Assembly (NCBI RefSeq): GCF_000338295.1
Contig: NZ_ANMO01000147.1
Coordinates: forward strand, 1-54,526
Direction: 5' to 3'
Source: Rhodopirellula europaea 6C
GTDB taxonomy: Bacteria; Planctomycetota; Planctomycetia; Pirellulales; Pirellulaceae
DNA length: 54,526 bases
Under the pieces are notes generated by a model. The model had not been told where the DNA came from and made no database searches. It worked only from the letters and a program-made list of their open reading frames with translations. Every line of letters starts with the position of its first letter. Positions within the stretch are counted from its first letter, which is position 1. Of the stretch, positions 19,268-29,429 are shown one piece after another. The position numbers and the translations under genes are program-made.

Positions 19268-19682
19268 GGGAATTTCCGCGGTGCAGATTCGAAGGTTGGG
19301 GTGAGCTAACTATCTCAACCATTCTACACGGCTTCCGCGGACGAATTGTGGCGACTCGCTTGAGACAAGCATGCGGTCTTTATCTACTCATTTGCTTCGG
19401 TTTCCCGACGGAGTTCGCGGGGCAAGCGACGCTAAAGCATCCGCAGTTGAGAGTCCGGCAACCGGCCAAGCCGAGTGCGGATGACGATCAATTTGGTTGA
19501 CGAACGTCCGATCGCGATTGATTTGATACCGAGTCGATTGCGAGGTGCATCCTCCGCCGCGTTCGTGGCATAGGGTTTGCTCGGGTGGAGGCAAATTAGC
19601 GGACGATCGGACTCGGTCCGCGATCTCGTTGGGTGACCGATGAGATTTAACTCGGCCGTCAACTTCAGTCTCGGAATATCCT
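19268..19682. other. spacer between divergent DUF4198-like and GH13 genes
   Basis: The 415-bp spacer must hold promoters for both divergent genes. Small frames on both strands carry no motif. No clear operator or -35/-10 pair could be picked out by eye. Confidence 0.4.
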
Positions 19683-21320
19683 TTGCTTCAGTATTGGTAC
19701 AAAAACGCGGTCCTCTACAACTTGGATGTTGAAACGTTCCAGGACAGCAACGATGACGGCATCGGCGACTTCGTCGGATTGACTCAGCGGTTGGACTACC
19801 TCGCTGGCCTTGGTGTTACCTGCCTTTGGTTGGCTCCTTTCTATCCGACGCCAAATCGCGACAACGGTTACGACGTGGAGGACTACTACGACGTCGATCC
19901 GCGGTTGGGTGACCTGGGTGACTTCGTCGATTTCATTCGGGCGGCGCAACAGCGTGGCATCCGAGTAATCATTGATTTGGTCGTCAATCACACGTCGATC
20001 AATCACCCCTGGTTTCAGTCATCCCGATCGAGTGAGGATTCACCGTATCGTGATTACTACATTTGGAAGAAAAGCAAGCCGGAGAACGCGGACGGCTTCC
20101 TGGTGTTTCCTGGGTATCAAGAGACGACCTGGACGTACGACCGCAAGCGAAAGGAATATTACTTCCACCGCTTTTACGAACACCAAGCTGAACTGAACAT
20201 CGGTAACCCGAAGGTTCGCGACGAGATTCGCAAGATCATGGCGTTCTGGCTGCAGCTTGGTGTGTCAGGGTTTCGCGTCGACGCGGTTCCGTTTCTCATC
20301 GAGCTGAAGCACATGGACAGTGCCAACGTGGATCAACCGTACGAGTACCTGCGTGAGTTCCGTGACTATCTCAGTTGGGTCAAGGGCGATGCGATTCTGC
20401 TGGCCGAAGCCAACGTCGGAATGGAGGAAGTGCCGAAGTACTACGGCAACGGCGACAAACTGCACATGATGTTTAATTTCATGTTGAACCAGCACTTGAT
20501 GTATTCGCTGATGTCGGGCAATGCGATGACGGTACGAGAAGGCATGTATCAACCGCCCCCGATTCCCGACAATTGTCAGTGGGCAAACTTCCTGCGAAAC
20601 CATGACGAATTCCCGGTGGGCCGCCTGAGTAAATCCCAGCAGGAAGAGATGTACGAAGCTTGGGCTCCGGACGAAAACATGCGAATATACGATCGCGGGA
20701 TTCGCCGACGACTTGCACCGATGCTTGAGGGCAACCTGCGACAGCTTAAGCTTTCACACAGCTTGCTGATGACGATGCCTGGCACTCCGGTGCTGCGTTA
20801 CGGCGAGGAAATTGGCATGGGCGAAGACTTGTCGCTGGACGAACGGAACACGACTCGCACACCAATGCAGTGGCAGAGCGACAAAGGTGGTGGATTCACC
20901 AAGGCTGACCGCAGCGACATGGTGCGTCCTATTATTCACCGCGGTGAATTTTCGTACAAAAAGGTAAACGTCACTGATCAACAGCGTGACTCTGAATCGT
21001 TGCTCAGTGTCACCGAGCACATGATCCGCGTTCGCAAAGAAAACCCGGCGTTTGGATACGGCAAGTGGTCGATCGTTGAAACGGGGAATACCGAGGTACT
21101 GGCGCATCGCTTGGATTGGCGGGACAAGACCGTCGTGGCCGTTCATAACTTTGGGCAATCATCGCTGAGCATCGAGCTGGATTTGCCAGTCCATCTGAAG
21201 AAGCAAATGTCCGAGATGTTGTCTGACGCCGCTTACGAAACAATCAACAACGCCGATGGCGAAATCGATATCGAGGGGTACGGCTACCGTTGGTTCCAAA
21301 TCGATGAAGGCTCATCATGA
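19683..21320 (+). CDS. GH13 trehalose synthase-type alpha-glucan enzyme
   Basis: The 545-residue enzyme is a GH13 (beta/alpha)8 barrel of the trehalose synthase type, which interconverts maltose and trehalose. It opens with the family's WYKNAVLYNLDVETF segment and DSNDDGIGDF. The catalytic residues are Asp200 (nucleophile, GFRVDAV), Glu242 (acid/base, LLAEAN) and Asp308 (RNHDEF). Histidine of strand 3 is in DLVVNH. There is no fused maltokinase domain, unlike many TreS proteins, and no treZ/treY signature. The TTG at 19683 is the only start compatible with the usual N-terminus. The stop overlaps the next gene's ATG by 4 bp (ATGA), so the pair is coupled. Alpha-glucosidase activity is the main alternative. 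Confidence 0.88.
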   Translation: MLQYWYKNAVLYNLDVETFQDSNDDGIGDFVGLTQRLDYLAGLGVTCLWLAPFYPTPNRDNGYDVEDYYDVDPRLGDLGDFVDFIRAAQQRGIRVIIDLVVNHTSINHPWFQSSRSSEDSPYRDYYIWKKSKPENADGFLVFPGYQETTWTYDRKRKEYYFHRFYEHQAELNIGNPKVRDEIRKIMAFWLQLGVSGFRVDAVPFLIELKHMDSANVDQPYEYLREFRDYLSWVKGDAILLAEANVGMEEVPKYYGNGDKLHMMFNFMLNQHLMYSLMSGNAMTVREGMYQPPPIPDNCQWANFLRNHDEFPVGRLSKSQQEEMYEAWAPDENMRIYDRGIRRRLAPMLEGNLRQLKLSHSLLMTMPGTPVLRYGEEIGMGEDLSLDERNTTRTPMQWQSDKGGGFTKADRSDMVRPIIHRGEFSYKKVNVTDQQRDSESLLSVTEHMIRVRKENPAFGYGKWSIVETGNTEVLAHRLDWRDKTVVAVHNFGQSSLSIELDLPVHLKKQMSEMLSDAAYETINNADGEIDIEGYGYRWFQIDEGSS

Positions 21321-23407
21321 ATCTCCCACTACGACATATCGACTTCTCTGAAGACTCGCTCCAGCGACAGCAGCAATTGGTATCTCGCGAATGGTTGTTA
21401 ACGGCCGGAAACGGAAGCTACGCGATGGGGAGTCTGGGGTTCGTGCCCACACGACGGCATCATGGTTTGCTGGTCGCCAACTTGCCCGCACCGCTCGGGC
21501 GAACGATGTCATTGATCCAATTACGAGAAGAGGTGGTTGGTGCCGACGGTGAAGTGGTCGGTCGCCTGTGGGGGAAGGAGTCCGTCGAGCACGGTCTTCA
21601 GATACACGGCGACTCGGCTTTGGAAAGCTTCCGGCTTGAGGGTGGTCTCCCGGTATGGCAATACCGCATCGGTTCGCTTGCCATTGAGAAAGCATTGGTG
21701 CTACCTCATGGGAGTTCAACCGCCTGTGTTCGCTATCGTCTTGACTTAGGCTCAGACCCCAGCGAAACGTTGACACTCCGCCTGAGGCCGATGGTTCAGT
21801 TTCGTGGGCACAACGATTCCGTCGACACGCCATGTGAAGCGGGCTGCCGTTCCGTCGAGCTTGATCGGTCGTACGAGGTATCCGCTGAACGATGTGCTAC
21901 TCCGTTGCGAATTCGTTTTAATGGTTGTGAACCATCCTACGTTTGCGATCCAGTGTCTGATCCTGGCTGCTTTTACCGTGTTGAACAATCACGTGGCTAT
22001 GACCACATGGGAACGTTGCACAGTGATGGCTTTTTCAATCTGGACGTTGCGAAAGCCACCGAAATCTTGGTGACCGCTTCGATGGATCCTTGGGACGATG
22101 TCGATCGCCTGCTGACGTCAGATGTGTTCGAAACAGAGCGTCACCGTCGTCTCAGCTTGCTCGAGCAAGCGACATCCTGCAAAATCGACAGCCAGACCTT
22201 CGACGACGTCACATCGGAATTGATATTGGCGGCGGATCAGTTCGTGATCGCTCCTGCCCCTCGCCAAGCCGACCGTCCCGATAGTGACCCGCGAATCGAG
22301 GAGCCAGTACGGCGAAGCATCATCGCAGGGTACCCTTGGTTCACCGATTGGGGCCGCGATACGATGATCAGTCTGCCAGGATTGACTTTGGCGACGGGGC
22401 GATTCGACGATGCCAAAAGCATTTTGTTGACGTTTGCCGATTACGTGCGTGATGGATTGATCCCGAACTTGTTCCCCGAGGGTGGCCAAGAAGGGATGTA
22501 CCACACCGCTGACGCCACGCTGTGGTTCTTCCAGGCAATCGCAGAATATCAACGAGCGACCGGTGACGATGAACTCGTCCAACAGCTGCTGCCAAAACTC
22601 TCGCAGATCGTCGACGCACATCGAACGGGCACGCGGTTTGGCATCCGAGTCGACCCAAGTGATGGCTTGCTCATCCAGGGCGAGGAAGGTGTCCAGCTGA
22701 CATGGATGGACGCCAAAGCCGGCGACTGGGTTGTGACACCTCGACGCGGCAAAGCGGTTGAGATCAATGCGCTTTGGTACAACGCAATCAAACTCCATTC
22801 AGAATGGCTTCGTCAATTCGGTTCATCAGATCAACTTGATTCGATTGGTGACCAAGTGGATCAGACCTACCGCTCGTTCAATGAACGATTTTGGTTCGCC
22901 GAGGGCAACCATTTATTTGACATTGTCGACGGCGATTGCGGCGATGACGCATCGCTGCGGCCGAATCAGTTGTTTGCACTTTCGTTGACTCATCCAGTAC
23001 TCGATCGAAAGCACTGGGATGACGTCATCGATTCTTGCGTCGAACACTTGTTGACGCCTTTGGGATTGAGATCGCTCGCGATGTCGTCACCGGATTATCG
23101 CGGCGTCTACCATGGTGACGTTGTCAAGCGGGACGCCGCCTACCACCAAGGCACGGTGTGGTCGTGGTTGATTGGGCCAATGGTCAGAGCATGGTGCCGA
23201 GCGAATCCTGATCGCGGCGATGTAGCTGCTGACTGGCTTGTCGGACTGGAAGAGCACTTGGGCGAAAGTTGCATCGGACAATTGAGCGAAATCTTCGAAG
23301 GCAATGCTCCGCACGCAGCAAAGGGGTGCAACGCCCAGGCTTGGTCGATCGGTGAGATGTTGATCGCCAAGCAGTTGGTTGGCAGACAGTCCGCCAACAA
23401 CGCTTGA
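21317..23407 (+). CDS. amylo-alpha-1,6-glucosidase, glycogen debranching enzyme family
   Basis: The 696-residue protein has the bacterial two-domain plan of archaeal/bacterial glycogen debranching enzymes. The N-terminal beta domain (~10-290) contains EWLLTAGNGSYAMGS and the RRHHGLLVA box. The C-terminal (alpha/alpha)6 barrel holds GYPWFTDWGRDTMISLPGL (~330-350), the TADATLWFF helix, LTWMDAK, EINALWYNA and the YHQGTVWSWLIGP box. It hydrolyses alpha-1,6 branches of glycogen-like glucans in the cytoplasm. It is translationally coupled to the GH13 enzyme upstream (4-bp ATGA overlap), which suggests joint turnover of storage glucan and trehalose. Length and motif order are normal. Confidence 0.93.
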   Translation: MNLPLRHIDFSEDSLQRQQQLVSREWLLTAGNGSYAMGSLGFVPTRRHHGLLVANLPAPLGRTMSLIQLREEVVGADGEVVGRLWGKESVEHGLQIHGDSALESFRLEGGLPVWQYRIGSLAIEKALVLPHGSSTACVRYRLDLGSDPSETLTLRLRPMVQFRGHNDSVDTPCEAGCRSVELDRSYEVSAERCATPLRIRFNGCEPSYVCDPVSDPGCFYRVEQSRGYDHMGTLHSDGFFNLDVAKATEILVTASMDPWDDVDRLLTSDVFETERHRRLSLLEQATSCKIDSQTFDDVTSELILAADQFVIAPAPRQADRPDSDPRIEEPVRRSIIAGYPWFTDWGRDTMISLPGLTLATGRFDDAKSILLTFADYVRDGLIPNLFPEGGQEGMYHTADATLWFFQAIAEYQRATGDDELVQQLLPKLSQIVDAHRTGTRFGIRVDPSDGLLIQGEEGVQLTWMDAKAGDWVVTPRRGKAVEINALWYNAIKLHSEWLRQFGSSDQLDSIGDQVDQTYRSFNERFWFAEGNHLFDIVDGDCGDDASLRPNQLFALSLTHPVLDRKHWDDVIDSCVEHLLTPLGLRSLAMSSPDYRGVYHGDVVKRDAAYHQGTVWSWLIGPMVRAWCRANPDRGDVAADWLVGLEEHLGESCIGQLSEIFEGNAPHAAKGCNAQAWSIGEMLIAKQLVGRQSANNA

Positions 23408-23709
23408 CGTGAGACATTGATCGAGCCAAGCATCACATAATAAAAAGGTGGTGGTGGTCGTTGCTTAGGCATGCTTGACTTCAGCTCACTTTTGCGACAT
23501 CAGCAAGGCAGCACTGCTGTGAATCATGATGGGAAGCGTGATCGCGTTGAGCAAAATTCCAGCTGGTCGTTTCGAAATGGGATCCTTCTGTCCATGACTG
23601 CTCAAGCAGCTTTGGTGGTGTACCGATCCAATTTCGCGACGGCCTTTCATTCTCGGTGCGAGTGGCGCACCGGTTGGTTGGAATAACTCGATGCTCAGAT
23701 TCGTCGGGT
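23408..23709. other. short spacer between convergent genes
   Basis: These 302 bp separate the debranching enzyme stop from the arylsulfatase stop. A TAATAAAAAGG stretch near 23440 is A-rich, but no convincing terminator hairpin was found. Confidence 0.4.
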
Positions 23710-26079
23710 CTATTCCAGTTCGATCACCACTGTTTCGATCTGAGCAGAAAACTTGAACGGTGCTTGATAGGCGTCCGTCACAGGCTGGCCACTGTCTTCG
23801 CCGATGCCAAAGGTATCGATCCCGAAGCGAGCAGCTACGGTCGCCTCCATTTTGCCCATGGCAACCGTTTCGCCGTTGACCTTCAGAGCGATCTTGGCGC
23901 CTTTGCCCACCTCTCCTTCGGCTCCCTGATAGTCGAAGTCCACTTCGATCGTTGCGTCACCAACTGGAACTGGCGATTGTCCTTTCAACACCGTGTGCTC
24001 TTCAAAGAAGTTGTAGTCGAATACCGGTACGCCCTTCTCGAGGTAAAGCGTTATCCCCGCCGCGACTCCGCCGAAACCCATGATCACGCCTTCGGTACTT
24101 TCTTCCTTCGTCTTGATGTTCGCAGTAAGCGTCCAGCTTCTGTTCTTCATCGGAGGCGCTGCAGGTTCGGCAATTCGCGTTGCGCCGGGATAGTATGTAT
24201 AAGTCGACGAATCTTCGTCGGCACCAGGTACCGGCGGTTTGGGCGTAGCAAGTCTCGCTGCACCGCGATCGTCCAACGGGTAGACATCGTGTTTCTCCGC
24301 TGCCGCGTCGAACTTGCGCTTCATCTCCGCCAGCTTCTCGGGCATTTTGCTCGCGAGGTCGTTCGCCTCGGAGAAATCCTTTTCCAGATTGTAAAGTTCC
24401 CATTGGTCTTTGTCCCAGTTCCCTGGGGCGAGGTCTTGTCGCCAAGGACGGGTGTGCTGCGCGTTCGCCTTCCAACCTTCTTCGTAGATCGATCGGTTGC
24501 TGAGCACTTCGAAGTACTGTTCCCTACGCCCTTCAAAACCAGGGTTGTTGAAGCTGTCGAGGAACGATTTTCCGGCCAACGGCTTTTGGTCAACACCGTT
24601 GACCGATTCCGGCATCGGAACTCCAGCAGCGTCAAGGATCGTTGGTACCACGTCGACCAAGTGCAAGAACGCATCACGCGGTTTGGAATCGTGCTCGATC
24701 TTCGCCGGCCATGAAACAACCATCGGGTTGCGAGTTCCACCGAGGTGCGAGGCGACTTGCTTCACCCATTGGAATGGTGTGTTACCGGCCCACGCCCAGC
24801 CAACTGGATAATGCGGTTCCGATTCCGGACCTCCCAGTTTGTCGAGGTTCTTCAAGACGTCATCTAGCTCAGTCGGCAAGCCGTTCAAATTTTTGATCTC
24901 GTTGAGTGTCCCATCGGGGCCTCCCTCCGATGACGCGCCGTTGTCACCGACGATGTACATCACAAGCGTGTTCTTGGCATCGGGTAATTCCTTCACTGCA
25001 TCTAGAAGCCGTCCGACTTCATGGTCCGTGAAGGCAAAGTACCCAGCGAAGTTTTCGAACAGAGCAGCGTAGACCTTTTTCTGTTCATCATTGAGGCTAT
25101 CCCAAGCGGGGACCCAATCCGGCCGTGGCGTCAGTTCGGTGCCGTCGGGAATGATGCCCATCTCGAGCTGATTCTGGTAGACCAGTTCACGGTACTTCTC
25201 CCATCCCATGTCGAACTTGCCCTTGAACGGTTCACGCCACTCGGCCGTCACATGGTGCGGGGCGTGCATGGCACCGGGGGCGAAGTACATGAAGAAAGGC
25301 TTCTCAGGCGCGACCGACTTAGAGAACTTCATTCTGGCGATCGCCTTGTCCGTCATGTCGGACATGAAGTGGTAGCCTTCTTCCGGAGTTTTGTCAGGCT
25401 CCACGGGCGTGGTGTTTTCAAAGATGACGGGGTAGTACTGGTGCGTTTCGCCAGCGTTGAACCCGTAGAAGTATTCAAAACCCATTCCCGTCGGCCAGCG
25501 ATCAAACGGACCGGCTACCGTGGTTTCCCAGTCCGGGGTGTTGTGATTCTTCCCGTACCACCACGTGTTGTAGCCGTTGCCTTTCAGAACTTCGCCAATG
25601 GTGGCCGTTGTCTTGGGAAGCATCGTGGAATAGTTGGGGTATCCAGTCGCCCATTCCATCAAAAAACCGTTGCCGCACTCATGGTGGTTTCGTCCGGTCA
25701 GCAAGGCAGCACGCGACGGTCCGCAGATTGCCGTCGTGTGGAATCTGTTGAACTTCAGACCTTCCGAAGCCAGCTTGTCGAGATTGGGAGTTGGAATCAG
25801 ACCGCCGAATGTTGAGGTCTGACCGAAACCAACGTCATCCAGGAGAATGACAATGACATTTGGCGCATCCTCCGGAGCTTTGAGAGGTTGCGGCCAATCT
25901 GGCTGGCTTTGTTTGTATGTATTCCCGAGCTCGCCCTCGAACGGCGACAACTCGATGGGCAGCCGACTCCGATCCGGCCAATTGTCATTTTGTGCTTGCA
26001 GCTCATTTGGTGCGAAGGCGAGAAGTACTAAAGCGAGCAAATGAAGTAAGAAGCCAGACTGCTTCGAAGATGAAATCAT
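23710..26079 (-). CDS. exported type I arylsulfatase
   Basis: The 789-residue enzyme hydrolyses sulfate esters. The formylglycine motif is Cys119-Gly-Pro-Ser-Arg ([14 protein letters not shown]), and the calcium-binding aspartates are in ILLDDVGFG (81-82). Other boxes of the arylsulfatase family are [11 protein letters not shown] and [15 protein letters not shown]-terminal beta-rich region of ~130 residues follows the catalytic part. The open frame extends 123 codons further upstream, but the ATG at 26079 is chosen because a typical signal peptide starts there ([20 protein letters not shown], cut ~28-30); the extension is basic and motif-free. Likely periplasmic. An anaerobic or Cys-type formylglycine-generating enzyme would be needed from elsewhere. 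Not adjacent to the other sulfatase. Confidence 0.93.
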   Translation of the reverse strand: MISSSKQSGFLLHLLALVLLAFAPNELQAQNDNWPDRSRLPIELSPFEGELGNTYKQSQPDWPQPLKAPEDAPNVIVILLDDVGFGQTSTFGGLIPTPNLDKLASEGLKFNRFHTTAICGPSRAALLTGRNHHECGNGFLMEWATGYPNYSTMLPKTTATIGEVLKGNGYNTWWYGKNHNTPDWETTVAGPFDRWPTGMGFEYFYGFNAGETHQYYPVIFENTTPVEPDKTPEEGYHFMSDMTDKAIARMKFSKSVAPEKPFFMYFAPGAMHAPHHVTAEWREPFKGKFDMGWEKYRELVYQNQLEMGIIPDGTELTPRPDWVPAWDSLNDEQKKVYAALFENFAGYFAFTDHEVGRLLDAVKELPDAKNTLVMYIVGDNGASSEGGPDGTLNEIKNLNGLPTELDDVLKNLDKLGGPESEPHYPVGWAWAGNTPFQWVKQVASHLGGTRNPMVVSWPAKIEHDSKPRDAFLHLVDVVPTILDAAGVPMPESVNGVDQKPLAGKSFLDSFNNPGFEGRREQYFEVLSNRSIYEEGWKANAQHTRPWRQDLAPGNWDKDQWELYNLEKDFSEANDLASKMPEKLAEMKRKFDAAAEKHDVYPLDDRGAARLATPKPPVPGADEDSSTYTYYPGATRIAEPAAPPMKNRSWTLTANIKTKEESTEGVIMGFGGVAAGITLYLEKGVPVFDYNFFEEHTVLKGQSPVPVGDATIEVDFDYQGAEGEVGKGAKIALKVNGETVAMGKMEATVAARFGIDTFGIGEDSGQPVTDAYQAPFKFSAQIETVVIELE

Positions 26080-26841
26080 GTTTTTCTCACTAAGGGAATT
26101 ACAAGACACAGGTGCGTCATCCTGTATGCGGAGCATGACGCGGGGAAACAGATGTGTGAACTGAACTCGGTCGTTATAGACTGCGGCGACCACTGACCTC
26201 GGACTTCTTTGGGAAGGTTTAGCTTTGACCCCGACGACCTGCGCTGAGACTTCCCGGATAGATTCGAATGCGTTGCGAAGAGCACCGACGGTGCTTCCAA
26301 CGGCATTGGAATGACGAACGCATTGTTTGAGAAGCTGAACCAGACGCTGGCGACAGCTTCCGGATCTGATTGTACCGAATGATGCCAAACGCCCTCGGAA
26401 AAAAGAGCACCCTAACGTAGAGAAGGATTTCGACGAAGTCTTCATGGATGTCGGCGTTTAAGTCGGGACTGGCGTTACCGAGGGCGCGTAGGCAATATCC
26501 AGAGATGGCTCTCTCTGACCTCGCGTCCGAGCTTCGTCCATACCTAACCTCATCTGCAGAGTCGCCGCGAGTTATGGCAGATGGGAACGTCGGGCTCGCG
26601 AGTGTTTAAAGCAGATCGTTCGCAGAGAACGTTTCGCCAGAGAACATCGAGGCCGGCGATTGCTTCAGGTGGTATCTTGCTTACCTCATTCTGGCGGGTG
26701 CGACATGAGCGTCTTGCTAGGTGCTGCAGCGGGTTCCAGAAACTGTGTATTGTCTTCACTATATCGACTGTCGTCTCATTGACTCTGGTCTCGTTCGCTC
26801 GCGTGGAAGCGATCGATTTCACCTTGAACTTCCTGAGAGCC
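26080..26841. other. spacer between divergent arylsulfatase and diguanylate cyclase genes
   Basis: About 760 bp. Both flanking open frames can be extended into it in their own frame, but neither extension resembles the family concerned. Promoters for both genes are expected here. A hydrophobic stretch (KLCIVFTISTVVSLTLV) encoded near 26740-26800 would give the cyclase a membrane helix if the upstream start were used. Confidence 0.4.
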
Positions 26842-27849
26842 ATGTCCGCTGCCGATCCATTCGCGATTGCAAAGGCTGCACTTCAACGAGTGGGCCAGTT
26901 TAACACCCCACCGACTCCCGAAGTCTTTGAGGTGTGGTACCGATACATCGAAGGACTTAACGAAAATTTAACTGAACGTCTCGACTACGTTGTCAATGAA
27001 ACGCAGTCTGTTGATACGGACATGTTGCTGACCATCCACAAACAGCACTGCCTGGAGCAGGAAACAATTGCTTCTAAGGTCAGTAGGTCACTCGTCGAGG
27101 AACTCCGTAATGCCAAGGACCTTCTCAATGAGCAGCAGACCGTAGGGTCGCAGTTCGGGAACTCCGTTGGGATGGCGGGCAAGATCTTGTCAAGCGAATC
27201 GATTGGCCAAGATCAGATTGTTCGCTGCGTGAAGTCACTCGCTCGAGAGACGGCCGAGATTCATTCGAAATTTGAGGAAATGTCGCAGAAGCTTGCCGAA
27301 TCGCAGTCCCAAGTCAACGCACTTGAGAATGATTTGAGTGAGATGAATAAAGCTCTCTTGGTCGATCATTTGACGGGAATCGGAAACCGCCGCTGCTTCG
27401 ATTCATTGATTGACAAGTCTTTGCGAATGGCCCCCGCTGAAGATTGCAATGTTTACCTCGCTATCATGGATTTGGACGAATTCAAAGCCATCAACGACAC
27501 CTTTGGACAAGACACCGGGGATGATGTCATCCAGTTTGTCGCGAAGTCGCTCGCAGATTTGAGACCGGAGATCCCGGTGGCACGGCTTGGCGGTGATGAG
27601 TTTGCTGTGGTATTGGCCAACATGGCCAAGAGTGCCGTGGAAGAATTCGAAGAGGATCTACGGGCCTTCTTTTCGAAAAAACGGCTTGTTAGCCAGAGTA
27701 CCGGAGAGACGATTGGGTTTTTGAGGCTCTCGATTGGCATTGCGAAACGTCGGCCGGACGACGATGCAAAGAGCTGGATGTCTCGGGCGGACCAATTGCT
27801 TTATGAAGCCAAAAAACTCGGCCGCAATCGGTCGAGAATCGATCTGTGA
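26842..27849 (+). CDS. diguanylate cyclase (GGDEF domain)
   Basis: From the ATG at 26842 the product has 335 residues. The N-terminal ~120 residues resemble the domain often seen before soluble GGDEF domains (TPPTPEVFEVWYRYIEG). A coiled coil (SKFEEMSQKLAESQSQVNAL) leads into the GGDEF domain, with DHLTGIGNRR at its start and the intact active-site motif in RLGGDEFAV. Such enzymes make c-di-GMP from GTP. The product-inhibition site, RxxD five residues before GGDEF, reads RPEI here, so feedback inhibition may be lost. A longer frame starts at 26581 and would add a possible membrane helix; the shorter start fits the family N-terminus better. It faces the beta-helix gene convergently. Confidence 0.9.
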   Translation: MSAADPFAIAKAALQRVGQFNTPPTPEVFEVWYRYIEGLNENLTERLDYVVNETQSVDTDMLLTIHKQHCLEQETIASKVSRSLVEELRNAKDLLNEQQTVGSQFGNSVGMAGKILSSESIGQDQIVRCVKSLARETAEIHSKFEEMSQKLAESQSQVNALENDLSEMNKALLVDHLTGIGNRRCFDSLIDKSLRMAPAEDCNVYLAIMDLDEFKAINDTFGQDTGDDVIQFVAKSLADLRPEIPVARLGGDEFAVVLANMAKSAVEEFEEDLRAFFSKKRLVSQSTGETIGFLRLSIGIAKRRPDDDAKSWMSRADQLLYEAKKLGRNRSRIDL

Positions 27850-27892
27850 CCACCGAAGGTTGGCACCACATCAAGAATTGAACTGAACAGCA

Positions 27893-29293
27893 TCACTGGA
27901 TCGACGGAGTCCTAGAAGTTGACCAACCGTTCACTGTCAATTCTCCGTGGACGCCAACCTCGAACTTCAGCGGTTGTTCCAGACCCACATTGCGATCGGT
28001 TGTGGCGTTCTGGAATTGATCTGAGACCGAAACGTTGATGAGCAGGTTGTTCTCGATGGTCATGTCATCGCTCTCGTCTCTTCGCAGCAGCGAACGTGTT
28101 TGACCGATGCATTCGATCCGATTGTTGCGAATCTCGATCGTTTTGAAATCGCAGTCCGAATGGAAACCAAACAAGCCCTCGGTGCGCGGGGTCGCTGTGG
28201 TGCGTGTGATCACGTGATTGTTGCGGATGACGAGATTGCTGTACGGCTCGTTGATCCAGATGACACCACGCCCCGGATTGTTGACCAGATTGTTGTGAAA
28301 AATGGCGGGGCCTGGTGCGGCGGCTTTACCGAATCCGGATATCAGATTGCCATGGTCTTTGGTTAGGTCGAAGTCGAATAAGTTGTGGTCAATATCGACT
28401 CCGTTGCGAACGAATTCGATTGAGTAACTGTTTCGGAAATAGTTGTGGTGGATATGAAACGTGCTGCCGCTTTCTGGCACCGGCCCACCTGCGTGTTTTG
28501 GGATGGAGACCGTCCCATGGCAAAGGTTGTGATCAATCTCCACGTCCTCGTCGTTCTCGAACGGGAACTCCATCGAGAAGTTGACTTCGATCGTATTGTG
28601 GTGAATTCGACATCGCTTTGCTTGGCGGCATTTGATCCCGTAGAACTCATCCTGTTTGGTGGTTTGAGTGCGGAGGAAACGGTTGTGTGAAATCTCGCTG
28701 TCCTTCATCCAGATGGCAAAGATCGCTCCGCCAGTGATGCCGCCCTTGACGCCCGGTTGGCCGCGTCTCCAACGGCCGCCCGCGTCGATGAACTCGCAGT
28801 CGTGGATCTTCGCTCGTTGCATCGAGAAAGTTCGGATGCCCGACCACAAGGTGTCTTCGATACGCAAATGGTGGAGATGCAAATCGCGGTTTCCCCGACC
28901 GAAAATTGCACCGTGCATCCCCGGTCCGCGGAGCGTCAGCCCTTCGATGGTGATTCCCGCAGCGTCATTTTGAAGTCGCATCAGGTAGGCCCGAGTGTCC
29001 ATGCCTTCGGTTTTCATTTCCGGATCTGGCAATGTATTCGTCGGCGGTTTCCAAGTCGGGACATGGGTGATGATGGTCTTGTCCATCCCCGCACCACGAA
29101 TGGTCATCCCGGGTTTGGGTTCCAATGGCTCAGATAGTTCGTAAGTGCCCTCCGCGATTTCAATGGTCTGGCCTTCTTCGCCATCTCGCACCGCCGCAAC
29201 GAGTGCTTCCGTGTTGTCAATTGATTCGGCAAATGCCTCGCACGTCCAAAGGCATGTGGCTGCGAACAGGAATACGCGAAAAACTACCGACAT
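27893..29293 (-). CDS. secreted right-handed beta-helix protein
   Basis: The 466-residue product starts with a signal peptide (MSVVFRVFLFAATCLWTCEAFA) and continues with a chlorosome-/pectate-lyase-like parallel beta-helix: TIEIAEGTYELSEPL, then many turns of the IRNNHV, IHHNTIEV, IDHNLCHG type. Such helices bind or cleave acidic polysaccharides outside the cell; known examples include pectate lyases and polysaccharide epimerases, but no catalytic set can be assigned here. The open frame reaches 29500; the ATG at 29293 is preferred because the signal peptide begins there. It is the last gene of the minus-strand polysaccharide block, 136 bp after the Gfo/Idh/MocA gene. Confidence 0.85.
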   Translation of the reverse strand: MSVVFRVFLFAATCLWTCEAFAESIDNTEALVAAVRDGEEGQTIEIAEGTYELSEPLEPKPGMTIRGAGMDKTIITHVPTWKPPTNTLPDPEMKTEGMDTRAYLMRLQNDAAGITIEGLTLRGPGMHGAIFGRGNRDLHLHHLRIEDTLWSGIRTFSMQRAKIHDCEFIDAGGRWRRGQPGVKGGITGGAIFAIWMKDSEISHNRFLRTQTTKQDEFYGIKCRQAKRCRIHHNTIEVNFSMEFPFENDEDVEIDHNLCHGTVSIPKHAGGPVPESGSTFHIHHNYFRNSYSIEFVRNGVDIDHNLFDFDLTKDHGNLISGFGKAAAPGPAIFHNNLVNNPGRGVIWINEPYSNLVIRNNHVITRTTATPRTEGLFGFHSDCDFKTIEIRNNRIECIGQTRSLLRRDESDDMTIENNLLINVSVSDQFQNATTDRNVGLEQPLKFEVGVHGELTVNGWSTSRTPSIQ

Positions 29294-29429
29294 ACGTTGT
29301 GGCCTCGTTGAGAATTTGGCAGGAACGATCCGTGTCGGTTCGCGAGCAAAACCGGCCATTGAATTGGGGGTGAAAACCGGCAACCGCAAATCAGGAGCGA
29401 GTCCGAAGAAATCTCCTGGATACAGGGGA

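Noticed and set aside
22118-22798. Minus-strand open frame of 226 codons
   Set aside because: It is fully inside the debranching enzyme gene, whose motifs are unambiguous.
23656-24714. Long plus-strand open frame of 352 codons
   Set aside because: It lies opposite the arylsulfatase gene, has no motif, and its arginine/phenylalanine-rich composition is that of a complementary-strand shadow.
25021-25815. Plus-strand open frame of 264 codons
   Set aside because: It is the complement of the arylsulfatase catalytic region and shows no domain.
26080-26445. N-terminal extension of the arylsulfatase frame
   Set aside because: The 123 extra codons are basic and without family resemblance, while a standard signal peptide begins at 26079.
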